Source: Saccharibacillus soli
GTDB taxonomy: Bacteria; Bacillota; Bacilli; Paenibacillales; Paenibacillaceae
Reading direction: 5' to 3'
Assembly: GCA_002189105.1 (NCBI GenBank)
Contig: NIOB01000001.1
Span: 1,302,001 to 1,366,000, forward strand
Length of the DNA: 64,000 bases
The position numbers and the translations under genes are program-made. Below, piece by piece: positions 10,369 to 18,336 of the stretch (position 1 is the stretch's first letter; each line of letters opens with the position of its first letter). The notes under the pieces were generated by a model, which saw nothing but the letters and a program-made list of their open reading frames with translations, was not told the origin of the DNA and did not search any database.

Positions 10369-10980
10369 ATGCAGTCCAAGAAAGACGAAGTTAAAAAGGA
10401 CATTGAAGCCGCCGCGCTCCAGACCTTTTTTGAAAAAGGATTCGTCGAAACCAAGATGAGCGACATTGCGGATGCCATTGGCATCTCCGTAGGCAACATC
10501 TACACCTATTTCAAGAACAAAAAGGATCTATTTTACTCCGTCGTGCCCCCCATTCTGGTTGACTATCTGAAAAAAATACTCGTGGAGACCATTCATTTCG
10601 ACAATCAGCATTTTCCCGTTGACGCGGATAGTGAAGCTCGCTCCTCTCTATTCCAGGCTCAGATCGACCTGCTGGCTACCTACAATCGGCAGATTATCAT
10701 TATTTTCGAGAAAAATAAAGGCACGTCCTATGTAAACGCCAAAAACGAATTGGTTGATCTCATGGTGGAGACCAAAAAAGCTTACCTCACTCCCCCCTCC
10801 AAGCACCATGAGTTGAATCCAGACGAACACATGGCTATGCTGCATATCATCGCCCACCATATCATTGATATGAACCTGGATCTCCTCAAGAGAGAGATGA
10901 GCGCTGACAGCCGCAGACGGATCTTTCAGACATTAAGCGTCTACCAATTGAATGGGATGAAGAGCTTATACGATTCATAA
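10369..10980 (+). CDS. TetR/AcrR-family regulator of the amidohydrolase unit
   Basis: 203 aa, ATG after GAGGTG. The N-terminal helix-turn-helix is canonical (AALQTFFEKGFVETKMSDIA, then GISVGNIYTYFKNKKDLFYSV). The C-terminal ligand domain is helical and diverged. A nearly identical 15-bp palindrome lies upstream of this gene and of the following amidohydrolase gene, so it probably represses both. The inducer would be a substrate or product of the amidohydrolase; this is inference. Confidence 0.9.
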   Translation: MQSKKDEVKKDIEAAALQTFFEKGFVETKMSDIADAIGISVGNIYTYFKNKKDLFYSVVPPILVDYLKKILVETIHFDNQHFPVDADSEARSSLFQAQIDLLATYNRQIIIIFEKNKGTSYVNAKNELVDLMVETKKAYLTPPSKHHELNPDEHMAMLHIIAHHIIDMNLDLLKREMSADSRRRIFQTLSVYQLNGMKSLYDS

Positions 10981-11019
10981 ATGAATATGAAGAAAGCTCT
11001 TCTTTTTTTGTCTCAAAAG

Positions 11020-11034
11020 TGAATGATTCATTCA
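11020..11034. promoter_or_regulatory. Perfect TetR-type palindrome upstream of the amidohydrolase
   Basis: TGAATGATTCATTCA is a perfect 15-bp palindrome overlapping the probable promoter (TATAC at 11036) of the downstream gene. Confidence 0.6.
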
Positions 11035-11068
11035 TTATACATTTTGTTTAACCGAAGGAGATTTTACA

Positions 11069-12394
11069 ATGACTACAGCCTATGCACTCATCAATGGCAG
11101 TATGATTCAAGGCAGCCAGGATCAACAAGTTAAGCCGAACACAACAATTCTAATCAATGAACAAGGACGCATTGAACAGGTCGGGAGAAGCGACGAATTG
11201 GAAGTTCCCGCCCACTATCAAATCATCGATCTGGCAAATCGGTATGTGATGCCAGGCCTCATCAATGCACATGTTCATTTATTTTCTGATGGTAAGCCTT
11301 TTAGTGTATCCGCCAGTGAGAGTACGTTGAAATTTGCGTATAAACATATTCTGGACACCCCGTTTGGAAAAAGCTTGCTCAAAAAACGAATGAAGCGCAA
11401 TGCGCTCAACGCGCTACATGCCGGAGTTACCACGATGCGAAGCGTTGGCGAATTTTTCTATACCGATGTTGCTCTTAGGAATGAGATTCAGGCCAAACAA
11501 TTTGTGGGTCCCAACCTGCTTGTATCTGGTTTTTTCCTCAGTGTGACGGGTGGGCACGGTGCTCCATTTCTGGCTCTGGAAGGAGACTCTCCGTGGGAAG
11601 CCCGCAAAAACGTACGTCTGAATGTCAGACATGGCGTCGATCTCATTAAAATATGCGTAACGGGTGGAGTCACGGATGCCAAGCGTGTTGGCGAAGCCGG
11701 GCAGCTGCAAATGACGGTAGAAGAAGTAACGGCCATATGTGAAGAGGCGCATAAGATTGGACTTCGGGTAGCCGCCCACGTGGAGAGCAGCGAGGGAGTA
11801 CGAGTCGCCTTGAAAGGCGGCGTCGATACGATCGAACACGGCGCAGAGATGGACGACGAGATCATCAGCCTCTATAAGAACAATCCTCGCGCACTCAAGG
11901 GTTATACCGCCTTGATTCCTACACTTCAGGCCGCCTATCCATCGATCGTACTCGACCCCATTATATCGAAGGTGTCCCCAATGGTCAGAGAAAATTCCCG
12001 ACTGGTCTATGACTCCATGCTCAAGAGCGTACACCAAGCCGTCGAAAACGGCATTACGATGGGCGTGGGTACGGATGCCGCCATGCCTCTCGTAACCCAT
12101 TATGATCTCTGGAGAGAACTTGAGCATTATATGAAAAAAGCAGGGTTAAGCGCCTCTCGGGTCATCGACATGGTGACAACAACCAACGCCAAAATATTGG
12201 GTGTAGATCAGGTTACAGGTACGCTTGAAGTCGGTAAAAACGCCGATCTGATCGTATTAACTCAGAATCCACTTGAACAGATCAGTGCCCTGTCGAATGT
12301 CAGCCTGGTGATGGTCAATGGCCATCTGATTCCACAGCCTTCTGTCAAGAGGGTAGCTGAAGTGGATCGTATTTTGGACTCTTTACCGGAATAA
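11069..12394 (+). CDS. Metal-dependent amidohydrolase (imidazolonepropionase-like)
   Basis: 441 aa, ATG after GAAGGAG. The amidohydrolase superfamily pattern is complete: H-x-H in LINAHVHLFSDG (about residue 69), the bridging lysine in HGVDLIKICVTGG, histidines in RVAAHVES and TIEHGAEM, and the aspartate in GVGTDAAMP. It resembles the group that includes Xaa-Pro and arginine carboxypeptidases and imidazolonepropionase. No signal peptide, so it acts on a cytosolic amide or peptide-like substrate. It is preceded by its probable TetR repressor and ends with a terminator. Confidence 0.85.
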   Translation: MTTAYALINGSMIQGSQDQQVKPNTTILINEQGRIEQVGRSDELEVPAHYQIIDLANRYVMPGLINAHVHLFSDGKPFSVSASESTLKFAYKHILDTPFGKSLLKKRMKRNALNALHAGVTTMRSVGEFFYTDVALRNEIQAKQFVGPNLLVSGFFLSVTGGHGAPFLALEGDSPWEARKNVRLNVRHGVDLIKICVTGGVTDAKRVGEAGQLQMTVEEVTAICEEAHKIGLRVAAHVESSEGVRVALKGGVDTIEHGAEMDDEIISLYKNNPRALKGYTALIPTLQAAYPSIVLDPIISKVSPMVRENSRLVYDSMLKSVHQAVENGITMGVGTDAAMPLVTHYDLWRELEHYMKKAGLSASRVIDMVTTTNAKILGVDQVTGTLEVGKNADLIVLTQNPLEQISALSNVSLVMVNGHLIPQPSVKRVAEVDRILDSLPE

Positions 12395-12457
12395 TTGGAT
12401 AAATGATCGGAATAAGAGAATCGAACTCCGCATTTCCACTCTGTTTGAGCCTAAAGA

Positions 12458-12487
12458 CGGCTGTGTACCTTGACTGCCGTTTTTCTT
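12458..12487 (+). terminator. Terminator of the amidohydrolase gene
   Basis: ACGGC and GCCGT arms separated by 14 nt, followed by TTTTC and a long T-rich run. Short stem, moderate support. Confidence 0.5.
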
Positions 12488-12496
12488 TTTTCTTTT

Positions 12497-12531
12497 TGCT
12501 TTTCAATTCTTTTCTATTGTGAATTTTTCAC
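12497..12531. repeat. Dispersed repeat, copy 2
   Basis: Matches 9538-9574, with 17 identical bases (12515-12531). Here the sequence also encodes the last residues and stop of the minus-strand TetR gene. Confidence 0.5.
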
Positions 12532-13122
12532 CGTTTGAATCGGGCCTTGAAGATTGAGCAAGATCATCTGCCGGGTCATCTCTTCTGGCGATTGGCGCAT
12601 CCCGTCGTTCAGCCATCCATGAATGACCCCTACATAGGCAGAGCCCATATAGCTGGCGATCACATCCTTCTGCACGGGCAGCTTGCTCTCATCCAGATTG
12701 GCAAACTTTTCTTCATAAAATCGGGCAAAGTACCGTTTCATATACTGGACGAAATCCGTCATGGCCTTGCGTTCAAACATTACTTCAAAGAATGTCCGAT
12801 GCTTTTTGACATACGCAAAGATCCGCCCGGCAATATAGCTCTGCATCTCGTCGATCGACAGCTCCAGCCGCTGCGTGGCATCTGCTCTGCCAAACAGCTC
12901 GCCCAGAATCTCGTCTGTGACACTTTGCAGCAGATGATCCTTCGTTTCATAATGCAGGTAGAAAGTCTTTCGGTTAACGCTGGCACGCTCCGTAACATCC
13001 ACTATCGTGATTCGGTCATACGGTTTTTCATTCAGCAGTACGAGCAGTGCATCCTTTAACATTTTTCGTGTGCGTGCAACCCTGGGGTCCGGACGCTTGG
13101 GCACAGAAGACGGAGCAGTCAT
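12514..13122 (-). CDS. TetR-family regulator, divergent from aldehyde dehydrogenase
   Basis: 202 aa from ATG 13122, which has an AGAGAGG ribosome site; an upstream in-frame start is less supported. The helix-turn-helix reads ITIVDVTERASVNRKTFYLHYETKDHLL and the C-terminal region resembles the TetR_C_8/dhaS-type ligand domain (YVGVIHGWLNDGMRQSPEEMT). It is closely related in organisation to the TetR at 17415. Placed divergently from an aldehyde dehydrogenase gene, with an inverted repeat in between, it probably represses that gene. Confidence 0.88.
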   Translation of the reverse strand: MTAPSSVPKRPDPRVARTRKMLKDALLVLLNEKPYDRITIVDVTERASVNRKTFYLHYETKDHLLQSVTDEILGELFGRADATQRLELSIDEMQSYIAGRIFAYVKKHRTFFEVMFERKAMTDFVQYMKRYFARFYEEKFANLDESKLPVQKDVIASYMGSAYVGVIHGWLNDGMRQSPEEMTRQMILLNLQGPIQTVKNSQ

Positions 13123-13214
13123 TCCTCTCTCTCCATTCTGATTGTATATTTTAGACCCCAATTATAGAGGATATGAGGCATAAGCCGCAATTGTGTAACT
13201 GATGGCTATTGTCG

Positions 13215-13280
13215 CACATTGTAATCCTCTCTATAATGTGAGATATGAGTTGTTGACAATTTAATGTCTAAAAATATAAT
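13215..13280 (+). promoter_or_regulatory. Promoter and candidate operator of the aldehyde dehydrogenase gene
   Basis: TTGACA (13253-13258) and TATAAT (13275-13280) with 16 bp spacing form a near-consensus sigma-A promoter. An inverted repeat CACATT-N14-AATGTG (13215-13240) lies upstream. On the minus strand TATAAT at 13161-13166 may serve the tetR gene. Confidence 0.6.
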
Positions 13281-13299
13281 TCACAAGGAGATATTTACG

Positions 13300-14613
13300 A
13301 TGACTACTGCTTCTCTTAATGCCCACGAACTGGTCAGCTTGCAGCGCCAATTCTTTCGTACGGGTCAGACCAAAAGCCTGTCGTATCGCATCGAAGCTCT
13401 GAAAAAACTGCGGCAAGGCATTGAAGACTACCAACCTCGCATCCTGGCGGCTCTGCGTGCCGATCTGAACAAATCCGAAGCGGAAGGTTATCATACCGAA
13501 ATTCGCCTTGTCCTCGGTGAGCTGGATTATACCCTGGAGCATCTGGAAGCCTGGGCAGCGCCACGAATCGTGCCCACTTCCAGTCAGATTCCGGACGGCA
13601 CCAGCTCCATTCATCCCGAACCTTATGGCGTGACTCTGGTGATTGCACCCTGGAACTATCCATTCCAACTGGCCTTCTCTCCACTGGTTGGCGCCATCTC
13701 TGCAGGGAATACCGCTGTACTCAAGCCCTCTGAGCTGACTCCTCACGTCTCGAAGGTAAGTGCGGAGCTGATTGCGGAATGTTTCCCACAGGAATATGTA
13801 GCGGCGATGGAAGGCGAAGTGCAGACCAGTACCGAACTGCTGCGCGAAAAATTTGACTATATCTTCTTTACAGGCAGTACGCCGGTAGGCAAAGTCGTTA
13901 TGCGTGCGGCTGCCGAACATCTCACGCCAACTACGCTGGAGCTGGGAGGCAAGAGTCCGGCGATCGTTTATAAAGATGCGGATCTCAAGAAAACCGCACA
14001 AAGCCTCGTACGCGGCAAATTCCTGAACGCCGGTCAGACCTGCGTGGCGCCGGACTATCTGTTGGTTCATGAAGAGGTCCGCGAAGCGCTGGTGGAGGAA
14101 ATCAAGCTGGAGATCACAGACAAGCATGGCGAAAATGTGCTGCTCAATCGGGACTTCCCGCACATCGTTAATGAACGAAACTTTGATCGTCTAAGCCGAT
14201 TCTTGAATGACGGTCAGGCATTGATTGGCGGCCGTTCAGTACGTGAGCAGCTGTTGATTGAACCTACACTAATTGAAGGTATCGATTGGGAGTCGCCAGT
14301 CATGCAGGAAGAGATCTTCGGCCCTATTCTGCCGATGATGACGTTCACCGATCTGAGTCCCGTATTGGATCAGATTGTCGATCGTCCCAAGCCGCTCGCG
14401 CTGTACCTGTTCACCCGAGACCAAGAAGTACAGGATCTTGTCTTGAATACCGTCTCGTTTGGAGGCGGCTGCGTCAATGAGACCCTGCTGCATATGAGTT
14501 CCCATGAGCTGCCATTCGGCGGCGTTGGCGAGAGCGGTATGGGTTCCTACCACGGCCGCCAGAGCTTCGAGATTTTCTCGCATCATAAGTCCATGCTGGT
14601 GCGCGGCGTCTGA
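13300..14613 (+). CDS. NAD(P)-dependent aldehyde dehydrogenase (class 3-like)
   Basis: 437 aa from ATG 13300 with AAGGAG 9 nt upstream. Short class 3-type architecture without a long N-terminal extension. The catalytic cysteine lies in NAGQTCVAPDYLL (Cys248), the general-base glutamate in LELGGKSP (about 213), the cofactor turn in FTGSTPVGK, and the PWNYPFQLAFSPL motif upstream. It oxidises an aldehyde to the acid in the cytosol. The divergent TetR implies induction, perhaps by aldehydes. It ends in a strong terminator. Confidence 0.93.
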   Translation: MTTASLNAHELVSLQRQFFRTGQTKSLSYRIEALKKLRQGIEDYQPRILAALRADLNKSEAEGYHTEIRLVLGELDYTLEHLEAWAAPRIVPTSSQIPDGTSSIHPEPYGVTLVIAPWNYPFQLAFSPLVGAISAGNTAVLKPSELTPHVSKVSAELIAECFPQEYVAAMEGEVQTSTELLREKFDYIFFTGSTPVGKVVMRAAAEHLTPTTLELGGKSPAIVYKDADLKKTAQSLVRGKFLNAGQTCVAPDYLLVHEEVREALVEEIKLEITDKHGENVLLNRDFPHIVNERNFDRLSRFLNDGQALIGGRSVREQLLIEPTLIEGIDWESPVMQEEIFGPILPMMTFTDLSPVLDQIVDRPKPLALYLFTRDQEVQDLVLNTVSFGGGCVNETLLHMSSHELPFGGVGESGMGSYHGRQSFEIFSHHKSMLVRGV

Positions 14614-14627
14614 TTCCCTTTTTATCC

Positions 14628-14664
14628 AAGCGCTTATTCGCGGTCTGCGAGTAGGCGCTTTTTT
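14628..14664 (+). terminator. Terminator of the aldehyde dehydrogenase gene
   Basis: AAGCGC-TTA and TAGGCGCTT arms with an inner CGC/GCG pair, followed by T6. Confidence 0.8.
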
Positions 14665-14724
14665 GCTGTTTCCTGCCGGGGGTGCAGCGTTTGAGACGTC
14701 TTTTTATAACAAATTGAAATGAAA

Positions 14725-14756
14725 TGTAACCGAAATCGTATCCCACCCATCTAATG
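14725..14756 (+). promoter_or_regulatory. Candidate ECF-type autoregulatory promoter
   Basis: TGTAACC (14725-14731) resembles the AAC-containing -35 element of ECF sigma factors, with a CATCTAA-like -10 region about 16 bp downstream, directly ahead of the sigma gene. No sigma-A pair is evident there. Confidence 0.4.
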
Positions 14757-14787
14757 TTCATCCAAAAAGCAGAAAGGAAGATGAAAG

Positions 14788-15321
14788 TTGAGCGAAGAAG
14801 AACAAGTCATTCGGGCAAGGGACGGTGATCGGGACGCTTTCGTGGAACTGATGCGGCAGACTGAACAGGCGCTTCATCATATGGCCTGGTCGATGCTTAG
14901 AAAAGAGGAAGATGTCGCAGATGCCATGCAGGAGACGGTATTTAAGGCATACCGCTCGATCGCTTCGCTGCGAGAGGCACAATTTTTCCGAACATGGATC
15001 TTTCGGATTCTGATTAACGAATGTAATACCCTTTTGAGAAACCGGGGAAAGGCAGTCGTTATGGCCGACTTCCCCATCACCGCAGCGGCAGGGAATGATT
15101 ACGATCAGGTTGATCTGCGAGACGCTGTGGATCGACTCGAACACAAGCAGCGAACCGTAATCGTCCTGCATTATTTTGAAGATCTCAGCATCTCGCAAAT
15201 TGCGCAGACCCTGGAAGTGACGGAAAGTGCGGTCAAGACCCGATTGATGCGAGGACGTGCTGCCTTGATGAAGAAATTTCAAACCACTCCGAAAGGAAAG
15301 ATGAACTATGAATCGATCTAA
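14788..15321 (+). CDS. ECF RNA polymerase sigma factor (SigV-like)
   Basis: 177 aa. TTG start after AAAGGAAG. Region 2 is seen at residues 5-75 (DAFVELMRQTEQALHHMAWS, then KEEDVADAMQETVFKAYRSI and FRTWIFRILINECN), and region 4 at 115-170 with LEHKQRTVIVLHYFEDLSIS followed by a helix-turn-helix (IAQTLEVTESAVKTRLMRGR). No region 1 or 3. The anti-sigma gene overlaps its last 14 nt, so the two are translationally coupled. Such pairs answer envelope stress such as lysozyme or antimicrobial peptides; the signal here is unknown. Confidence 0.92.
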   Translation: MSEEEQVIRARDGDRDAFVELMRQTEQALHHMAWSMLRKEEDVADAMQETVFKAYRSIASLREAQFFRTWIFRILINECNTLLRNRGKAVVMADFPITAAAGNDYDQVDLRDAVDRLEHKQRTVIVLHYFEDLSISQIAQTLEVTESAVKTRLMRGRAALMKKFQTTPKGKMNYESI

Positions 15322-16417
15322 TACCGAACAGCAGCTGGAACTGGCCTTGAAATCAACTGCAATGGAAAACAAGCCGATGTCACCACTGGTTCGCGCTCGC
15401 CTGGATGCTGCTTACGCTTCCCTGCCGGAAACCGCTCATTCGTCCCCAACCGTTCGGTCTACACGCTCCCGTCTCTCCCCTCTGCGCCGGGCAACTGTTG
15501 TGGCAGCCTCCACCTTGGTGATTTCGGCAGGTCTGTTCGCTTCAGGTTTTGTATCGCCCGCTATGGCAGATACCATCCGCGAAATTCCGGTAATCGGCAG
15601 CCTGTTCAGCAAGATGGAAGGTGATGCCGGCCTACGCAGCGCTGGAGAACGTCAACAAGGCCTCTTCGTCGATGCCTCCGCCGCTGAAGGTGATACGAGT
15701 ATGCGTGTTAAGGAAACGATCTTCGATGGAAGCCGAGTCGCATTTGCCCTTGAATTGACCGTGCCAGGCATCAAAAATACAAGCAAGCTTGAAGAGGAAA
15801 TACAGAATGTGACGTTGAATGTCGGAGGGCAGGAATTAGGAGGCTTCTTCTATACTTCACCGCAAAAAGAAAAGGCGGGCACGTATTCCGTCCTCATGAA
15901 CTTGCCGCTAAATGGTGCAGATACACGGGAGCTGGGACAACATTTTGATGGAACTGTCTCCGTGACGCTTCAGCACCAGGAGAAGCCGCTTGTGGTTCAT
16001 GTCCCCTTCAAGCGAGTAGTCTCGGCACATGAACGGCACCTCAGCCCCGGCCCTTCCGTCGTGGGAGCCGATTATACGCTGCATGTTGACACCTTCGATG
16101 TGACGGCCTCAACCGTACAGCTGGCGACTTCCCTTACGTTAAACGACACTGCGTCGAAACCGAAGCAGCAGGAAGATCGTCTGCTGCCCGTCTTATTCGA
16201 TCTGATCGACGATCAGGGCCGCACGCTCGATGTCGTAGGCGGAGAGGGACAACTGAATGGTGGAACGATGAAATACGTTTCCAACTATGGCGCCGATCTC
16301 GGTCAAGCCCAATATGTCATCATCAAACCTTATACCCAAGCAGACTCAGACCACAGCAGCAGCAAAAATTATATCAAAGACCTGGAAGTCAAGATTGATC
16401 TGCACGCCAACAAGTAA
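15308..16417 (+). CDS. DUF4179-type membrane anti-sigma factor
   Basis: 369 aa. A short cytosolic N-terminus (about 55 residues, including PLVRARLDAAYASLPE) is followed by one transmembrane helix (about 60-80, VVAASTLVISAGLFASGFVS) and a long extracytoplasmic region that starts MADTIREIPVIGSLFS, the usual junction of DUF4179/RsiV-like proteins. It would hold the ECF sigma factor at the membrane until its outer domain senses stress. Overlap with the sigma gene supports the pairing. A strong terminator follows. Confidence 0.88.
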   Translation: MNRSNTEQQLELALKSTAMENKPMSPLVRARLDAAYASLPETAHSSPTVRSTRSRLSPLRRATVVAASTLVISAGLFASGFVSPAMADTIREIPVIGSLFSKMEGDAGLRSAGERQQGLFVDASAAEGDTSMRVKETIFDGSRVAFALELTVPGIKNTSKLEEEIQNVTLNVGGQELGGFFYTSPQKEKAGTYSVLMNLPLNGADTRELGQHFDGTVSVTLQHQEKPLVVHVPFKRVVSAHERHLSPGPSVVGADYTLHVDTFDVTASTVQLATSLTLNDTASKPKQQEDRLLPVLFDLIDDQGRTLDVVGGEGQLNGGTMKYVSNYGADLGQAQYVIIKPYTQADSDHSSSKNYIKDLEVKIDLHANK

Positions 16418-16440
16418 ATGTCTCGTAAGAAAAGGAAGAA

Positions 16441-16474
16441 GAAGGCTCTGCGAAAATTCGCGGAGCCTTCTTTG
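16441..16474. terminator. Terminator after the sigma/anti-sigma operon
   Basis: GAAGGCTCTGCGAA and TTCGCGGAGCCTTC form a 14-bp stem (one mismatch) with an AA loop and T3 tail; A-rich on the other side, so it may also stop the convergent scdA transcript. Confidence 0.8.
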
Positions 16475-16549
16475 CTTCTACCTCTGCTTCTACCTCATGC
16501 AGCCTGCTGTCGCATTGATTGCATGAATAAATGGTCTGTTTCCGTTTAA

Positions 16550-17248
16550 TCAGACTGTCTGCCGCGCCTGCTCGAACAAGACGTTATTTTCCAGATGGAT
16601 GTGTTCAAACGTATCTTTCTCCAACGCTTCCAGCCGGTTCAGCACCAGCCGATGTGTTCCGCAGGCATCCATTGGAGGGACGAAGTGACTGGTGATCTCC
16701 CGCAGTTCTTTGAGCAGATCGCCTGCGGCTTCGTGTTCACTTTCCAGTTCGGTCAGATGCGGCTTCAGCGCTTTTGCGCTTTCCGGAGACGGCGAAGCGA
16801 AATAGCTAGTGAGCAGCGGGAATACATGTTGATCTTCATCCTCAGTATGCTTCAGCAGTTCCTTTTTAAGCAGCGAAAAGATTTCTTGAACGCGAAGCAG
16901 ATAAGGGCGATGCCCTCCGTGCACGCGGGCGAGCTTGGTGACATAAGGAGTCAGCGCAGGCAGTTCTTCACGCAGTGCTGCATGATATTTGTTCTGGATA
17001 TGCGCGATCAAGGCTTCCGGTTCCAGCGAAGAAGGCTTGAGTTCCTGGCGTTCTTGTTCCTCCTGGGCGATGGCGGCAATTCTTCCAAGCACTTCCTCGG
17101 TATTCAACCCACGCTCCCCGGCGGCTTGGTGAAGCGGCATCTTGCCCCCACAGCAGAAGTCGATTCGCAGCTCACGGAACAGGTCGCCGGTGCGCGGCAT
17201 TTCGCTCACAATATCGGATACCCAGGTATTGGCGTTTACAGTATTCAT
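16550..17248 (-). CDS. scdA: Di-iron iron-sulfur cluster repair protein (RIC/ScdA/YtfE)
   Basis: 232 aa from ATG 17248, which has GGGAGG 8 nt upstream; an ATG 18 nt earlier overlaps that site. The N-terminal ScdA_N (DUF542) domain carries FRELRIDFCCGGKMPL, and the C-terminal hemerythrin-like four-helix domain has the di-iron histidine/glutamate set (HAALREELP, HGGHRPYL, HTEDEDQHVFPLL, ESEHEAAG, HIHLENNVLF). RIC proteins repair Fe-S clusters damaged by NO or peroxide. The Crp/Fnr box upstream ties it to hcp and fer. Confidence 0.95.
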   Translation of the reverse strand: MNTVNANTWVSDIVSEMPRTGDLFRELRIDFCCGGKMPLHQAAGERGLNTEEVLGRIAAIAQEEQERQELKPSSLEPEALIAHIQNKYHAALREELPALTPYVTKLARVHGGHRPYLLRVQEIFSLLKKELLKHTEDEDQHVFPLLTSYFASPSPESAKALKPHLTELESEHEAAGDLLKELREITSHFVPPMDACGTHRLVLNRLEALEKDTFEHIHLENNVLFEQARQTV

Positions 17249-17348
17249 AGGATTGGCCTCCCTCATGGATTGAAGATACAGGGTTGCATTGGCTTGGGGT
17301 GATTCACGTTTCTCCGGGTGAATGTCGTCGTATGCTTCCTGCTTCTCC

Positions 17349-17391
17349 AGTATAGGGAGGCTCTAGGGGACGCCTTGTGATTTCAAGCACT
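17349..17391 (-). promoter_or_regulatory. scdA: Crp/Fnr-type box and -10 element upstream of scdA
   Basis: TGTGATTTCAAGCACT (17376-17391) lies 32 bp (centre to centre) from TATACT on the minus strand (17349-17354). Confidence 0.7.
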
Positions 17392-17414
17392 TTCTTCAAA
17401 TTAAACCAATAGAC

Positions 17415-18002
17415 TTATCCTTCCTGCACGATGTCATCCGGTCGAAGCAGCAGAACAAATTGGCGAGCCAAAAACTGTGGGGAATACGGTAGATCACTGC
17501 GCAGCCAGGATGCGATAGTTCCCAGTAGAGCTGCTGATCCGAACCAGAGCGCCACGTCCTGCTGAATCCCCCGTTCGGCCAGGCCTTTATCCGTCATCCC
17601 TTCGCTGATCTTGCGGGTGAATACGTCTCGCAGCCGCTCATGGAAGATCGGGATACGACGTGAACCGATGATGACCTTGTAAAATTCCGCGTTGGCAGCG
17701 ATATGCTCCAGCAGTTCAAGCAAGATCCCATTGGAAGAATTCCACGGCTGCTCCTTTACTTTACGATCCATGGCATGTTCCACATTAATGACCATCTCTT
17801 CCGCCATCTTCTCCAACATGTCCGGAATGTCTCGGTAATGCAGGTAGAAGGTAACCCGATTGATCGTGGCGCGTTCGGCAATTTTATTGACGGTAATCTT
17901 GTCCAGATCCATCTCCTGAAGCAATTCGATTAGAGCATCCTTAAGCAGTTGGCGTGTGCGCAGCACTCTCGGATCTATGCGTTTTTCTTTGGATTCACTC
18001 AT
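17415..18002 (-). CDS. TetR-family regulator of the DHA2 pump
   Basis: 195 aa. The N-terminal DNA-binding region reads ITVNKIAERATINRVTFYLHYRDIPDML; the C-terminal part resembles TetR_C_8 domains (FGSAALLGTIASWLRSDLP). It is very similar in layout to the TetR at 12514. It is divergent from a DHA2 multidrug pump, the lmrA/lmrB-like arrangement, with a TGTCG/CGACA inverted repeat just downstream of the pump's -10, so repression of the pump is likely. Confidence 0.9.
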   Translation of the reverse strand: MSESKEKRIDPRVLRTRQLLKDALIELLQEMDLDKITVNKIAERATINRVTFYLHYRDIPDMLEKMAEEMVINVEHAMDRKVKEQPWNSSNGILLELLEHIAANAEFYKVIIGSRRIPIFHERLRDVFTRKISEGMTDKGLAERGIQQDVALWFGSAALLGTIASWLRSDLPYSPQFLARQFVLLLRPDDIVQEG

Positions 18003-18126
18003 GAATACGCTTCCTTCTCCCTGTGTTTTTATTTACATATTTAAGGGTTGTGTAGATTATTCAAATTTTAAACAACAGTCCAGATCATTTCCGCTGACTA
18101 ATCAACATTTCGCGTAAATGTGTCGC

Positions 18127-18185
18127 TTGTAAGTGGGAACTTCACCTCGTTATAATCTGATTTATGCAATGTCGATTATCCGACA
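18127..18185 (+). promoter_or_regulatory. Promoter and likely TetR operator of the DHA2 pump
   Basis: TTGTAA (18127-18132) and TATAAT (18151-18156) are spaced 18 bp. TGTCG-attatc-CGACA (18170-18185) lies just downstream of the expected start site. The transcript would carry a leader of about 170 nt. Confidence 0.55.
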
Positions 18186-18200
18186 ACTTGTAAAAAAAGT

Positions 18201-18311
18201 CTAGTACTCTGTACCAAGTGAAGGTAAGGTTACGCTCGTCCGAAACGCCCTAGACCCGTGCGCGTTTCGGCCAAACGTAAGCCTACTATTTAACCTGATA
18301 CAGAGCACTAG
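18201..18311 (+). ncRNA. Structured 5' leader element upstream of the DHA2 pump
   Basis: Three nested stems are visible. P1: CTAGT(A)CTCTGTA (18201-18213) with TACAGAG(C)ACTAG (18299-18311), 12 pairs and one mismatch. P2: AGG-TTACG (18227-18234) with CGTAA-G-CCT (18276-18284), one bulge. P3: CCGAAACGC (18240-18248) with GCGTTTCGG (18262-18270), 9 perfect pairs and a 13-nt loop. AGGTTA (18227-18232) can instead pair with TAACCT (18291-18296), which is incompatible with P2. The element ends 26 nt before the TTG start. It resembles a riboswitch or attenuator, but I do not recognise a known class. Confidence 0.55.
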
Positions 18312-18336
18312 CCCGATACGAAAGGATGAACCAAAA

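Noticed and set aside
18201-18311. Reading the pump leader as a MITE
   Set aside because: Terminal arms fit a transposon-like element, but no target-site duplication is visible and no second copy occurs in the window; kept as an RNA element with this alternative noted.
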